Positions 23,950-37,307 of a DNA stretch of 64,000 nucleotides are shown here, piece by piece (the first letter of the stretch is position 1; every line of letters begins with the position of its first letter). The stretch covers positions 13,699,894-13,763,893 of the forward strand of contig NC_058145.1 in NCBI RefSeq assembly GCF_011075055.1, given 5' to 3'. Under the pieces are notes generated by a model, which was not told the origin of the DNA, searched no databases, and saw nothing but the letters and a program-made list of their open reading frames with translations. This DNA comes from Mangifera indica. Lineage: Eukaryota > Streptophyta > Magnoliopsida > Sapindales > Anacardiaceae. The translations under genes were made by a program, and so were the position numbers.

Positions 23950-26698
23950 TAATCCATCATGTACGGACAAATAGATATAAGATAGAAAAATATATATTAC
24001 AACAAGAATATTAATTATAAAATAACCACAAATTGGGGGTTTTATGTAATTAACTACATTTTCAAACTCTATGTTTATAAATCTAAATAATGCCTTCTTC
24101 CCAATAATACCCTTATGCAAATCAATAAAACTATGTATATTTTAAGTACATAAATATATACATACTTATACATGTTATCACATTATTAAACAACTTTAAA
24201 TTAAAGATAAAATAATATCTACTCATATGATAACACATATAAATATATATTTGTATATTTAAAATAAGTATGTATAAGATTGCTCTTTAATTTTTTTTTC
24301 TGTAAATAAATTTTTTTAATATTTTACAAGTATGAAAAAAACTCAAATCTAAATTTTATATATAAAAGTTCTAATATTTCACTAATTTTGTTAATCGTAA
24401 TGATTATTATATTTGACATTGGAGTGTTTCATAAAGAAAATCATAAAGATTGCCATCAGAAACTAAAGAGGGGCAAAAGAATCTTGAGTAATTTGAATGA
24501 AAGAAGAAATAGACGAGATAAGAACCGACCCTTGTGAGGGGGTTGCGAAGAAAGAGCTTCTAATGGAATCACTTTATGTTTGATTTTAACAAAGATTAAG
24601 CCACTATTATCTCAATTAACCTTTTTAAGTAACTTTTATGTGTGAATACAAATTTAATTTTCTTAATATAAAAAGAATTTCCAAAGTTATTCTAATAATA
24701 ACAATAGGGTTGTTGCTTTACATATAAAAAAGATGCTTTGATATTCTTAATGTGACAATTCTCTTCAATCTTGAGCACCCATTGGCTTGCAATTTGTTTC
24801 AAAAAAGTTCACATGCATTGGCGGTGGCTTATTCCATTGCTTTCACTATCAAAAATTTCATATTTGTTACATTTTCATTTTAAATGTGAGAAATTTAGGT
24901 ATATGAGTGATTAAAAACTGATATGCTGAGCAAGCTTGACCTAAAATGAGATGATCCCCGCGAGGTCTTTTTCTAGTTTTACAACTTTAATTTGCACAGC
25001 CATTTAATGACCAAATTATATGATATAAAAGGGTATTTATATGAGCGGTGTATAAGTGGCTATCACCCCAATAGTACAAGAGATTATGTCAAATGATGTT
25101 AACGTGATTTCTCGTCACTAATTGATATAGTAATTTAGAGTTTTATATGAAATTAGTTATGACAATAATAATTAGAATATGAAAAAACTCAGATAGGTAT
25201 AAATTCATTATCAATATTTGTAGATTAATATGCAAATTAGTATGTAAACGTAATATAAAAAAGAAAATTAATACTAAGTTTTTTACGTGATTTGATTTGA
25301 TTATCATAATATCTACATTTATGATGTTTTCACTAGTTTATAATATAATACAAATATAATACAATGTTTTTTTTCTGATTCTTATCTCTCTATTTTATTT
25401 TCTTTTTACTTGTATCTTTTTATCTTCTTCTTTTATATACAACTTTTTTGAAGGGAAAAACCTCCATTGAATTGTTCATCTCCTTTGAAACTTAATATGA
25501 TTTTAGATTTATATAGATGAATTTATGTCTATATTGACATGTATGAAAGTTAATGTCTTCACTAGGTGAATGTTATAGTGTGAGATTCGATATGAGACTT
25601 CTCTTTGATAATTGCCAAAGGTCATTGGTCTTTCAAACTATTGTTTATTAACTCTAGTTGTGAATGTATAGAGAGAGGGAGAGAGAGAGAGCATGTCTTA
25701 AGTGTATTAATATTTATATTGAAATTATATATTATAGCATTTGTGTATTCATCTTAAACAAGCTTATGCTATGCCCCATAACCCATCTCAAGCGTACCCT
25801 CACCAAGCCTTCCTCACTAGACAAATTCGTTCTGTGAATAAGAAACATTTTCATTTCCATTACAATAAACTAACACTTTCTCCATATTTCCACTCTCTCC
25901 TGGACCAAACCCTACTGTCTCCAACGCCACTTCACTTTTTTATTTTCTTCTTCTTATTCTTCATTAAAAAAAAAAAAAATCCACATCACTTTCTTGTTTT
26001 TCTCTCTTGTTGTAGATCATTATCTAATTTACTTCTATTCTTGCATATTTTAGTTTGAGCAATCAAAACTTGATTTTATATGGACTTTCTCTTTGTTTTG
26101 ATCAAAGGTCTATGTTATTGTTTTATTTTAGGTTGTCAATAACGATATTTTTAAATTATATAATTATCTATATTGATTGGATAAGTAAATTATTGACCAG
26201 ACTCACAATTACTATATCAGATAAGTCAAAGTTTTACAAACGTAATAAATGCTCAAATCCAAACTTTCTTTCTAAAAATTTTAATGTTTCAATAATTTTA
26301 CTAACTCTTGGGTCTCTATTTATCTTTTGTTATAGGTATTCAAACTAATCTCAAAAGCAATAAATTTCACAAAGAATCTTTATAAAATGTGTTCCATCTA
26401 TCTATAAAAAATAGAGAAGAGTACAATATTAAAGGAAATATCAATATAACCATTATTTTCGTAACAACTCTCTCATCGTTTTTTATTTATTAGTCTAATT
26501 ATTTTAGAGAGATTTCAAAGAGTAGGGCATATGAAAATATGTGGGGGATCAGAATTCAGAGGAATGTTGTATCTTTTTGAGTCCTTGTAAGATCCGATCT
26601 CATCCTTTATTACCTTCTCTCCCCAGTGCATTATTTTTAAGCTTCTCCCACGCCCCATAACTTTATATATTAATGTATGAATTTCATACATTAAGTCA
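23950..26698. other. AT-rich intergenic stretch
   Basis: No supported gene. A hairpin MITE lies at about 24128-24278 and a (GA)n microsatellite at about 25671-25690. Long open frames at 25741-26058 and 26055-26348 are low-complexity T-rich sequence with no domain. Confidence 0.35.
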
Positions 26699-28335
26699 TT
26701 TGTCACACTATGCCGATCAATGTGATCGACTTGTTGCTAAGAATTAAGAAATTCATAGAGATTTCCTAGATTGAATTAGCCGTACAATGATAAGCTTGCT
26801 GCTGTTTTGCTAAATTCCATTATTAAGAAATTTTAGAATTTTTTTAATTATAACGAAGTAATTAAAAAGAAAATTTCTTTTCTTTTTATTATCCTTTTCA
26901 TTTAGAGATAATGAAAGACAATTAAAAATTTAATTACCACGAGTAGTTGCATGGGAGAAAATTGTGAACACCATTGTTTGATGGACACGTGCATAGTGGC
27001 ACTTTTGAATCATCATGATGTTGACCAGATGTAGAATGACACCTACACCCCGTGGCCAAATTGGCTTGTTCTATTATGGTCATTTTGGTCTACATGAAAG
27101 TTTCTAAGACTCAAGGGTTTGAACCAAGTTTGGGCGTAAGGATTATTATAACTAAAGAGAAGGAGTCGGACATTATGATTAATGAGCAACCCACCCATGT
27201 CTGAGAAAGACCTTTTTTGCCTCATCAAAAACCAAACAAGCAACAAAAATTGTGTGTCTTTTTAATTAAACTATTCCAAAATTTCTTTATTGTTTGCTAA
27301 CATTTAATTTTATTTTTATTAATAAAAACATATAGTAACATAGTTCAATGAAATGTTATTGGGTTTATTAAGATTATTAAAAGAACCTAATACACCTTTT
27401 ATTTGTCACACTATGCTGCCATTACTCTAAATTCCATCGTTCACAAATTATAGCAATTTTTTATGTTTATTATCCATTTCATTTAGAGATGAGATGGCAA
27501 AGGACGATGTGACAAAGAAAAACAAAGAGTTGTTTTTTATAGAGTCTTTCATATGACAAAGGATGATATTTCGTTGTCGTGTCTGGTTGATTATCCTTTG
27601 TCGTTAGATCTAGAAGTAGGTAAAAAATGTTGGTTGTCGATCGAAGAAGAAAACAAACCTTATAAGTAAAATCTAAACATTTTAAACTTTAATAATAGAT
27701 TGAAGTATTATTTTTTAAAATTTGAGAAAAAAAATAATATAAATTCCAAGGTTTTAGGCTTTATAGATAAAATAACGATTTTACCTCTGTCTTTAACTGA
27801 AAATTTAAATGATAATTAATTTATAGATTAATATTTAAATATTTTATCTATTATGAATATAATTTTGAGATTAAATTAAAAATTAGAGAAAAAATCACTG
27901 TTTTTTTAAATTTTAACTAATATAAATAAATGTGTGAGAGAAAATTGCGAACACCATTGTTTGATAGACACATGCATAATAGCACTGTTGATTTATCATC
28001 ATGTTGACCAGCCGTAGAATGACACCTACACGCCGTGGTCAAATTGGCTTCTTTTATTATGAAAATTTCGGTACACATGAAAGTCTCCATTACTCAGCTT
28101 TACACAAAGTTTGAGCGTAAGGATTACTGTGACTAGAGAAATGAAGTCAGACATTATAATTGATGAACAACCCACCCATGTGTGAGAAAGACCATTTTGC
28201 CTCATCAAAAACTGAATAAGCAACAAAAATTGTCAACCGCTCGGAGATAAATTATTCCAAAATTTCTTTATCGTTTGCTGACATTTAATTTTATTTTTAT
28301 TTAATTAAAACGGGTGCTTATTAAATTTATTAAAG
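26699..28335. repeat. tandem segmental duplication, second copy interrupted
   Basis: 26699-27345 and 27401-28335 are diverged direct copies. Shared landmarks in order are TTTGTCACACTATGC, TTCATTTAGAGAT, GAACACCATTGTTTGAT, TGTAGAATGACACCTACAC, CAACCCACCCATGT, TTGCCTCATCAAAAAC and CCAAAATTTCTTTAT. The second copy carries about 430 extra bases (about 27505-27935), part of which (about 27660-27860) resembles the inner arm of the Mutator-like foldback family. No conserved coding frame is evident. Confidence 0.7.
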
Positions 28336-28807
28336 GAGCCTAATACACCTCTACCAATTAAAAATTGTTGATTGATTGATAATATTTTTGTTGAATAATC
28401 ATTACTTGATCCTGTGATTTAACATGCATGAATGATGTTTATAAAATATTATGCATGATTAATTATGAATTTTTATAACAGAAAACATGTAATCCCTACT
28501 AATACTTATCAACTCTGGTTTTCACAAGGAAAATGATTTACCACTAGTTTAGCTATGTGCATGCGTGCATTGTGCGGATTGTTGGCTTTTCCTCTCCATG
28601 TAAACTGTTCATAGGCAATTTTAAGGCAAGGGAGTGTTTGCCTTTTCATCTCTAATATTTGTTCCATCGGTTAAATCAACAGAAGGTGGTTGTATCCATC
28701 TCTCTACTATCTCTACAATTACATTCTTTTATGGGAAGAATGTATATATACAAAGGAAACCATCTATAGGTCCCTTGACTATTATTGAAATTCCCACTTT
28801 AAAAATA
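28336..28807. other. intergenic, no feature seen
   Basis: AT-rich; no gene or repeat recognised. Confidence 0.3.
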
Positions 28808-29587
28808 GGCCAAAACACTTATTCCCACCTAAGGTTTAGTTTATTCTCAAACTCTTACCTACAGAGTTTCAAAAACTTAAGTACTCACTTATAAACTATT
28901 AAAATTAAATAAAATTCATTAGTTATAGGGGTAAAATTGTTATTTAATTAGTGATATAAAAAAAAAAAATGTTATCTAATTTTTCTCCATAAACCCTAAA
29001 AACTAACAATTTTCTCTCGTGATTAAACTTTGAAAAATTGCATCCCCCCGGGGTAAGGTTTCAATTTTTCAACGATAATTTTCTGGTGAACAGTCAACTT
29101 CTCTCGCACTCTCTATCCCTCCTAGCAATGTCCCTCCTTCTTCGACAACTTAAAAGTTGCTCTCCCTAGGCACGATTTGTCCAACCAAATCGATGAAGAT
29201 GATTTCTTTAGACGAACTGATTTGTCTTTGTCCAAACAAAGACTCGTCTTCTCTGGTGAAGACGAGTCCGGAAGAAGGGAGAGGGTGGTCTGGAAGGTGC
29301 TGGTTGTTGGAAAGGGAGATGTTTTGCCGAAAAATTGAAACCTTAGGGGGAAAATAAATTTTTCAAAACTTAATCCAAAGAAAAATTGTTAGTTTTTTAA
29401 ACCAAGAGAGAAAATGATTAAATTTTTATATTTTTTTAATATTATTGTTTAAATAACAATTTTAACCTTTAGCATTAACGGATTTTGTTAACTTTAATAG
29501 TCCAGAATAAGTATTTGAGTTTTTAAAATTGTGTAGGCAAGAGTTTGGGAATATACTAAGCCTTGGGTGGAAATAAGTCTTTTGGCC
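28808..29587. mobile_element. Mutator-like foldback element, copy E
   Basis: Starts GGCCAAAACACTTATTCCCA and ends GGAAATAAGTCTTTTGGCC. Target duplication TTAAAAATA (28799-28807) against TTAAAAGTA (29588-29596), one mismatch in nine. Inverted halves with a GC-richer centre. Open frames inside are by-products of the arms. Confidence 0.8.
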
Positions 29588-30929
29588 TTAAAAGTAGCAG
29601 TGGGGTTCTTAATCAGAGAAAGAGATAACCTCTAAATTAAAGTATCCACTTAATTGTTCCATTCCATGTATCCTCCACTGTCATCCATTTTGTGTTTAGT
29701 GTTATTGCCTTTGATTATGCCTTCATCACTCTTGCTATTTTGTATAAAGATGGCTGACCTAATTCCAGACAAAAACTAATGAAGCGTTATTTCAGACATC
29801 GCCAATGTTTGCCTTTTCACTCGATAGAGATATTGGAAACATTTTCCTTAGCTAGCTTTTCCTAAAGGCCAATAAAAGGGAGAAATTCTGATCAATCTAC
29901 ATTTTTTTAAGAACTGAATTAAGTTGTCACCGAAGAAAAACTATATATTATTAATTTTAATGTTGAATTTAAAGTTTGTATAGAGCCAAGAATTGCTCAA
30001 AAGAACTGTGTAAGCATGGATGGTCTAATGATTTTAAACTTTTGACAGATTAGCTGTTTTAATCTGCAATTAAAAAGTGACCACCGACACTTCTAATCTG
30101 TCCGGTTTATATGGTACTGGATTAATAGGACAGTCACGTTATTTTCTTATGCCTCGTCACTTTCTTTCTTTTCAACATCAACTCCGAAGCAAAGCTTAAA
30201 CAATTTATAATAAATTAGAAAAAAAAACACAATAAGAAATACTGTGTGTACGTAAATTGAATAATTGTCACAAGGCAGACCATCACCATCACCATCTTGT
30301 TAATTGCATGTGAAAACCCACAGTATTTTTGGCTAAATGTACCATAATGAAATCTCCTTATCAGTACAAATTTTCTGTATCATTGCTGTGCCAGCATCTT
30401 TTGAAAGAGTAACGTTACACATATTTATTTTAAATACATTGGTGAATACATACTTAAATATGTTATTAAATTATTGATTATTATTTTATCTTTAATTCAA
30501 AATTATTTATCATTTGATGATATATAAATCATATATAATCATTTATGTATTTAAAGTGGATTATATAATTTTATTACTTTGGAAAAAGAAAATTATAAAA
30601 ATTACTGCATAACATTATCGTAATTTTTCTGTCGAGTATAATGTAAAATTTATAATAAAGTTAGCTGCTTTAATATAGAGTTTAATTGTAACCTGATTCG
30701 CGCCAACACTTGAATGAAAGATTCACAAATTTCTTCTGTATAACTCCTTACTTTTTAATATTCTCATTGGTTTTTTCCTGGGTAATTAATTGTTTTAAAT
30801 ATGGTTCATGCAAAATGAAGGCATGATTATCATATTAAATCCATCGCAGTCCAAAATGTTGACCAAGATTTATGTGATTTCTTGATCATAATAATATATC
30901 ACATGAAATACCCACTATTTTCTAATTCT
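29588..30929. other. intergenic
   Basis: No supported gene. A copy of the short hairpin MITE lies at about 30412-30580. Confidence 0.35.
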
Positions 30930-31736
30930 ATGACTACTGGCATTGCTTTGAGTAGCCATGGAAAAATAATTCAAACATTCAGATACGTAAAATCAAGGAG
31001 AGATGATGAGCCGACTATCTTGGAGTTGAAGATGAAGCTCCCTGAACATGAAATAGTAAGTGCTCGAGCTCCCTTAAGCTATGAAATATTTGTTTCCTGC
31101 ATGTGATCTTGGTCTCACTCAACAATGACTAATGTTCATGATTGCTTGACTTTCTTTGTATGCATGCATCATATAGTCTGGTCTATGATTGCTCACATGA
31201 ACGCCTACCGTTTATGTATCTACCTAAACTGTTATATATTTACAGAGCATTGTTTATCTCTTGAGTAGTTTGATTCCTCTTTTCAATTTTCAACAATTTT
31301 CATGACACTTTCCTGAAATTTCTGTACTTACTCTACCGGAGCAAACCTGCAGAATCACTAATACCAAACATGTGAATGTGAATGTAAGCTCCAAGTTGTA
31401 CGTATTTTCCTCATGAATTTCATTTCCCCATTAACTTGGAATTTTGTAAAGAATATTAGTCTATGCCCAAGAAAAATGAGACTTAGAAGTAATTAATCAC
31501 CATGATTATGCCCTTAGGTGATAACTTGAACTTTGTTAAATTTCTCACAGGGTAACATGAGCAAGTGTGGGGCTTGGTGGCATGATGTGAAAAAAGCTTT
31601 TCAGCATTTCGTTTGTCTCCTTCCAAGAAAATGTCGAGACAAAGAAAGAGAGAAAGCATTAGGGTTAATCTTGTTAGTCGTTGCAGAGTCTAATCATGCA
31701 ATGGCGCTGGCCAAAGTCATAGCTATCTCCATCTGA
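30930..31736 (+). CDS. putative two-exon small protein (103 aa), weak candidate
   Basis: Exon 1 (30930-31055) ends at a consensus GTAAGT donor; exon 2 (31551-31736) follows TTTCTCACAG. Both are phase 0, and joined they give 103 residues ending at TGA. The product has a Lys/Arg-rich first half (TFRYVKSRRDDEP) and a second half with CGAWWHDVKKAFQHF, a basic LPRKCRDKEREK stretch and an apolar end. I recognise no family. Matching phase and good splice signals are the only support; it could equally be a non-coding transcript or chance. Confidence 0.3.
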
Positions 31737-33436
31737 CTTGGTATATTTCACTAATTATTATCATCATTCTTGTCCTCATCCTCCTCCTAATTGTCAAACT
31801 GCATTTTCACCAGCATAGCTAGACGGAGAACTTGAGCAGGTCTTTGACAATTTGGTGAACATTTTTGAACGATTTGACGACTAATATTAAGTGCAGTCCT
31901 ACTGAGCATCTAAAAGTTTCTAAAGCTTACCATGTGTAGATTCCATAAACATTTCTCTGAAGTTAATGGCTTCATTTTAGAATCCCATGAGCTAGGCATG
32001 CCAAAGCTCAGTTGCAGAATGTTTATGGATTTCCCACTTCAACACAACTAGAATTGTTTTCATTATTTTTTTATTAAATAACTTTCTTGTTATTACTACT
32101 TGTGAATAACTTTCTTGGTTAGAAAGCAAAGCTTGACAAGATATATTAAAAACTATAAAGCCTAAAAGACATATACATGTTCTTGAGAAGTACCCCTTAA
32201 AAAAATTATAAAAAGCATCTCTTCAAAAAAATATTTTTAAACAATTATAAAAACTGATAAATCGTAAAACTAGAAATCAAAAACATCTTTTGTTCGCCAA
32301 ATTACAAGGGACATAAATAGACTTTTGAGCCTATGTAGTGAGAAGAGAAAACCTCCACTTTAAAACAAATCACTTAAGAATCTACCATTGAATTTTACTA
32401 TTTTCTTGCATGATAACAAAATAAAATTATATCTGATTGTTTATGTCATTTCTCTTGGTCATCCATCAAACCATCCGAATTATGAGAAGAAAAAAATATA
32501 AATTGATGTGGTGTCATTTTCAAGGTGACAAATTCAAAATTTTGGCTTATTTTTAAAGTAAGCATTACAAGATAAATTTACCTAGACAAAACAAAAGTAA
32601 TCTAATTCTCAATATTATTGCACAAGTTATAAAAATACTGAATTAAAATTAAGGCTTATGGGAATATTTAATTGAGTAATATATTTTGAATTAGTAGAGC
32701 TTACAAAATTTATTCAAATACACTAATTAGTTTTCATTTCCTTAAATCTCATTGAATGACGACTTATAATGTGCTTATACTTTCAAAGGACTTCTCTCTT
32801 GCGGACATTACCATAATTCTTCTTTGATCTGTCAGTGACAGCCTAAAGTTCAAATTTGAAAAAGGGAATGATAATTTAGTTTGGATTAGGGACATAATTT
32901 CTTATTTAGAGGGGGGATTAGGTCATCAACTCTCTTTTGTTCTAATTTTTTAACACTTCCCTCTTCGTTCGACAAGTAATTGTCAATGGTTAATGACATA
33001 ATTGAAGATGTTAAGAGATTTGTAACTTAAAAGGGTTGTGGTAATTGTTCCTTTTGATGTAAAAAGGTTATAACAATAATTAATATTGTTATTATGTTTT
33101 TAATTTTCGATCTGGCTTAAAAAATTAACCAAACCGGGCCAGTAGTCAAAGTGGGTCCATATCTAATGACTGAGCCCACACCCAAAAAAATGACCCATAA
33201 AATGTTCTGCTTCTACCAATATTGTTTCTCTTTTAGAGGTAAAAGAATGTTTCATCTCATCAGTGTGTCTAAGAACACACTCAGAAAAAAGTCTTACTGC
33301 TGTAATCTTTTTTACTTTCTTTTTATGTATTTACATCATGAATCACAACATGATTATTTATACAATTTGTTGCCTTTTACATGCCAACTTGTCGAGTGAC
33401 TATAACTATGCTCAGTATTATTGGTTTCACCTTAAC
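31737..33436. other. intergenic, no feature seen
   Basis: AT-rich spacer; frames at 33151-33505 overlap each other and show no domain. Confidence 0.3.
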
Positions 33437-33920
33437 GGGACATTTAATTTGAAGAATATTTTATTATTGAAATTGAAAAATTACCATAAAAATAGATTAC
33501 TTTGAGAATTATTGGATATAAATTTATTATTATATTTGATTATGTTTGATAAAATTGCTATGTATAAATGATTATTCTATTTGGTTATAAGTAATAAAAA
33601 AATATTAATATATTATTTTATTTATTATATGAAAGATTAATAGATATAAAAAATATTTTTCATATTATTTATTATTTTAAATAAAAATTGAGGGTAATTT
33701 TGTCTTAAAAGTTAATAAGTAAGGATAAAATAATAATAATAATTAAGAGTATCATGATAATTTTTTAATACCAAATTATCTCTTATATTACTTGTCGTAT
33801 TATCATTAATAATAAAAGAAAATTGAAATTTTTTATTACTTTGCAAACCAAATAAAATAATAAAAGAAATAAAAGGTAGATTATTAAGATAATATTTAAC
33901 TCTCCCAACCAATCGGAACC
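33437..33920. mobile_element. MITE of the GTTTGGTT family, copy 3
   Basis: Same orientation as copy 1: starts GGGACATTTAATTTGAAGAA and TATTTTATTATTG, ends near TTAACTCTCCCAACCAATC. Internal order of TAAATGATTATT, ATTTATTACTTTG-like and GGTAGATTATTAAGATAAT words matches copy 1. Ends degraded. Confidence 0.5.
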
Positions 33921-34334
33921 TAAAAGTATAGTTTGACTTGGAAAGGGTTTCTCATTTAAAAAATAATAATACTATTGAAAGACCATTTTCCTATACTTTG
34001 TAAATGGCCTGAAATTCGTACAAATCATTTCACTTTTGTAATATTGTTTTCTGTGTGGCTCTGGACCCTTTCTACTGAAAGTTTGTGTGTGATTTCATTG
34101 GGAATTTAGGATTCAAAGTTCACTTCTTGTGAGGTACCTATGGGCTTGCAGTTTATGAAGCATTACATTTCTTCTCCCAAATGGCCCCAATAGCATCAAA
34201 GCATGCAGGAAACAAAAACTGATATTAATTCCCATAAAATGCTCCTTTCAAATGCATCAATTAATAAAGAAATGTTAAGAACGCCTCATCTTTGTAGCTT
34301 AATTATAGAATTAACAGTATTTAATTAACCCAAC

Positions 34335-37307
34335 TCATTCTTCATCTACAGAAAAATCTGGTTCTGCAGGCTTTTGCAATAGACTAACAACCCCAGAATC
34401 AGACCCAGAAAGCTTATTCATATTGTCTCTTCTAGCACTTGCAGCCAACTGTGCCACATGCGTTGATAATCCTAGAGGTTGGGGTAATTCAGGTTCAGTA
34501 GCATGGTTCTCTTTAGCCCTCAGTTGAGCTGCTTCCTTGCGCTTTTTAAACCGGCGCCAAGCTGCTTGTATGAGACAAGCAGCCCATGCTTGCCACTGGT
34601 GTGAGTAGAGTCTGAACTTGTGTTGAAGCTGTTTGCCATGCAGTCTCCCAAATTGTGATGCTACAAACTTCAAGTCATCTGAACTTAAAGCAAATGCCTC
34701 AACTTCTGAAATGGATTTGACTGTTCGAGTTGATGAAGGAAGAATGACACTTGGGCAGGGGTCTAAAGCCCATGTCAACAATTCCTCGCCACAGAAGTCC
34801 CCTGGGCCAATGCGGCATGAGTTAAAAAAAGGGCCGCCATTAGTGGTGTAGGAATCTAGATGGCCTCGGATTATGAATAGCATCTCATTGACAGGGTCAC
34901 CTTCACGTACAAGAAATGTACCTTCAGTGCTTAAGGCAGGTTTAAGCCTCTCACATATTGCATTAAGCATGCTTTCATCCATTTGATCAAACAATGGAAC
35001 CTATTTAATTTCATTAATAAATAATATGTTGAACTTGATCATCATAAACCATATATAAGTCAATAATTTTTGTAGGCGAAATTCGTGACATACTTGTCGG
35101 ATTAGATCGAGGCAGAGGTGACATTTGATGCTCCTCCTGAGATCTAATGGAAGACCTTTGAGAAGAGCTTCTTCATCAACTCCTCCAGTGGCTATCCATT
35201 TATATTGATTATATTTTCTAATAGATTGCTTTAACTCTGGAGATAGCTGCCTGTGATGCATCCATTGTTCTGTATCAGTTCTCTTGATTCTCCACTCTTC
35301 TAATCTCACTGTTATGGACTGGAGATAAGTCTGCATATTCCCAATAAGCAATGCAAAGAGAACAAGCCCCAGTGTTGCAATAATGATTGCAAAAATTATT
35401 TCTCCAACATAAGTGCCTGTGGCAAGATTTTGTCCTAGAGAGCTGCAAATACGAGTTAAAAAAGGCAAACTGATTTCCAAGTAACTTGAACATTACATGT
35501 GTAAAAGAGGAGTTTCCAATTAGTAAGTCACCTCAGGTTTTTTAGGCCCCACCAGAGACAGTAAAAATGCTTGTTGAAGAATGAAGCTGTTGCAACATCA
35601 AATGTTGCTGCATCAGCATAAATACCAAACTGATAGGAGCTAGTGTTTGGATCACAAAGGTTGGTGATATTGTTTGACCTGAACCAAGAATCTCTGCCGG
35701 CGTCTTCAACCCTGTGGCAATCAAAATATTTGTATTGACATGATGGCTTCTCAGCATTGCAGACACTTCTCCAGCATGCTTCTTGTCGCTCAATTGACAG
35801 CAGGTACCAACAAGATCCTAAAACCTTTTCAAAAGGAGAGAAACAACCAGGATTAAAGTCAAGTTGATACTGATAATCAAAAGGCAAACTAATAACGTTT
35901 ATCCCTTTATCAATCCAGAAAGTACAATTTAAGTTGATCCTTCTATTGTTTAATCCTTCATTGCCAGTAATCTCTATAACTAATCAATAATAAAAAAATG
36001 GCAGAAGGGATAAGCTAACCTAATAACAAGTGAAATTCATGAATAATGAAATTAAAAAGTTCAGGAATCAGGATATATTATACTCATAACCCGTATGCAC
36101 AAACTTGAAAGAAGTGTGATTTCAAAGATGGTTAATCTATGCATTAAAAAATTCAGAATAACAGTAAGATTCAGATCTCATAGCTTGGCAGTTTTAACCA
36201 TACATGTACAGTTTATATGGTTAGTATAACACCGGTGATCAATTAGAGGATGCATGTGTCATCTGTGATTTTTTTCAGCTATTTAATTACTTCAATAAAA
36301 AGAAAGACAAATTCTTATGCTTACATGGCTTGCCAACATGTAGAGAATGAGATTATAAGCGGCTCCTGCCCAGGCTGTTTCTGTCACAACGCCAGTGGCC
36401 TTAACAATTTGTTGTGAGAGTGGCAATATGAGAAATAGTCTTGGGAGGTACTGAAATATGATAATGAAGCGAAGGACATTTTTCGTGTTTGTGGTTGTCG
36501 AGCCCCTGAGATTGGGGATAACAGTCCATATCAACAACTGGAACGTAGAAATGAACAAACAATTTATTGCCTTAATTCAGCAGCTGAAAACATAATCACA
36601 TATATAGCAAAGACACGAATTCAGTTTTCTATGACAAACCTGAGGAAGTGGCAGGGCCGCAGTGAAGTCAATCCAAAAGGCCTTTTTGAGGTACCGTAAA
36701 GCGATTTTTGAGGAATCAATAACAAGCTCACCTCTCCCAAATACACGAGAAGACGGCGCAACATAAGCTGTACGGAATCTAATGTATATCTGAATAATGT
36801 AAAAGGCATCAGATAGTGATCTGATGATTGTGAGAAACACTTCAAGGGGTACTTCAATTTCTATACACACTTGATTTCTTACTGTTGGCAAGTAAAAAAA
36901 CAAAGGATCTACAAACAGAGAGACTATGCATGCTATTAGAAAGATCTTATTCCATCTCCGAATTGTCTGTCCTCTAGGATCCAATATCCTTCTCTTCACT
37001 CCCTCAAAATCCTCAGAGAACACTCTTGATAGCACTCTTGTTTTCAGGAATTTTCTGGCCTTCCCGGAGACCTCCTTCTCAGAGTTCTTGGTACTTGTCT
37101 CGGGTATTTGTGTTCCATCAATCTTATACTTGAATTTAACCACACGATCTCCAATGATTACGGGGGCTTTTGCTAATTCAAGATCATCCTGAAATCTGAA
37201 AGTACTAAAGTTTAAGCAACTAATGAAATTTCTACGCAGGAAGTATAACAAGTACTGAACATTGATGAGATGACCAACCTTACAGGTCTTGAATTACCAT
37301 AACCCAT
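34335..37307 (-). CDS. CNGC15: cyclic nucleotide-gated ion channel, CNGC15-like, copy a
   Basis: Six exons (37279-37307, 36640-37195, 36325-36537, 35532-35824, 35094-35442, 34335-35000) join to 701 residues. It is a six-helix cation (Ca2+) channel subunit with a cytosolic cyclic-nucleotide-binding domain and IQ motif. The start MGYGNSRPVRFQDD, the GDRVVKFKYKIDGTQIPE segment and FDCHRVED match CNGC15 as I remember it; the Arabidopsis CNGC15 gene also neighbours NCRK and LOG1. Visible parts are RVFGRGELVID near S3/S4, TETAWAGAAYN, the pore LWWGLKNLSSLGQN with filter G367-Q368-N369, the binding-domain motif REGDPVNEMLF, and the IQ site IQAAWRRF. The binding domain reads TNGGPFFNS where relatives have about two more residues (GGRTGFFNS). 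CNGC15 channels act at the nuclear envelope in Medicago symbiosis; the role here is inferred. Confidence 0.93.

Noticed and set aside
25741..26348. Two overlapping plus-strand frames of about 100 codons
   Set aside because: T-rich low-complexity translation with no domain and no splice partners.
27043..28226. Two similar minus-strand frames (27043-27246 and 28026-28226) that might be a duplicated gene
   Set aside because: Similarity is explained by the DNA duplication; the two translations drift by frame changes and are not conserved as protein.
29157..29357. 66-codon frame inside foldback element E
   Set aside because: Arises from the inverted arms of the transposon; no homology to proteins is apparent.
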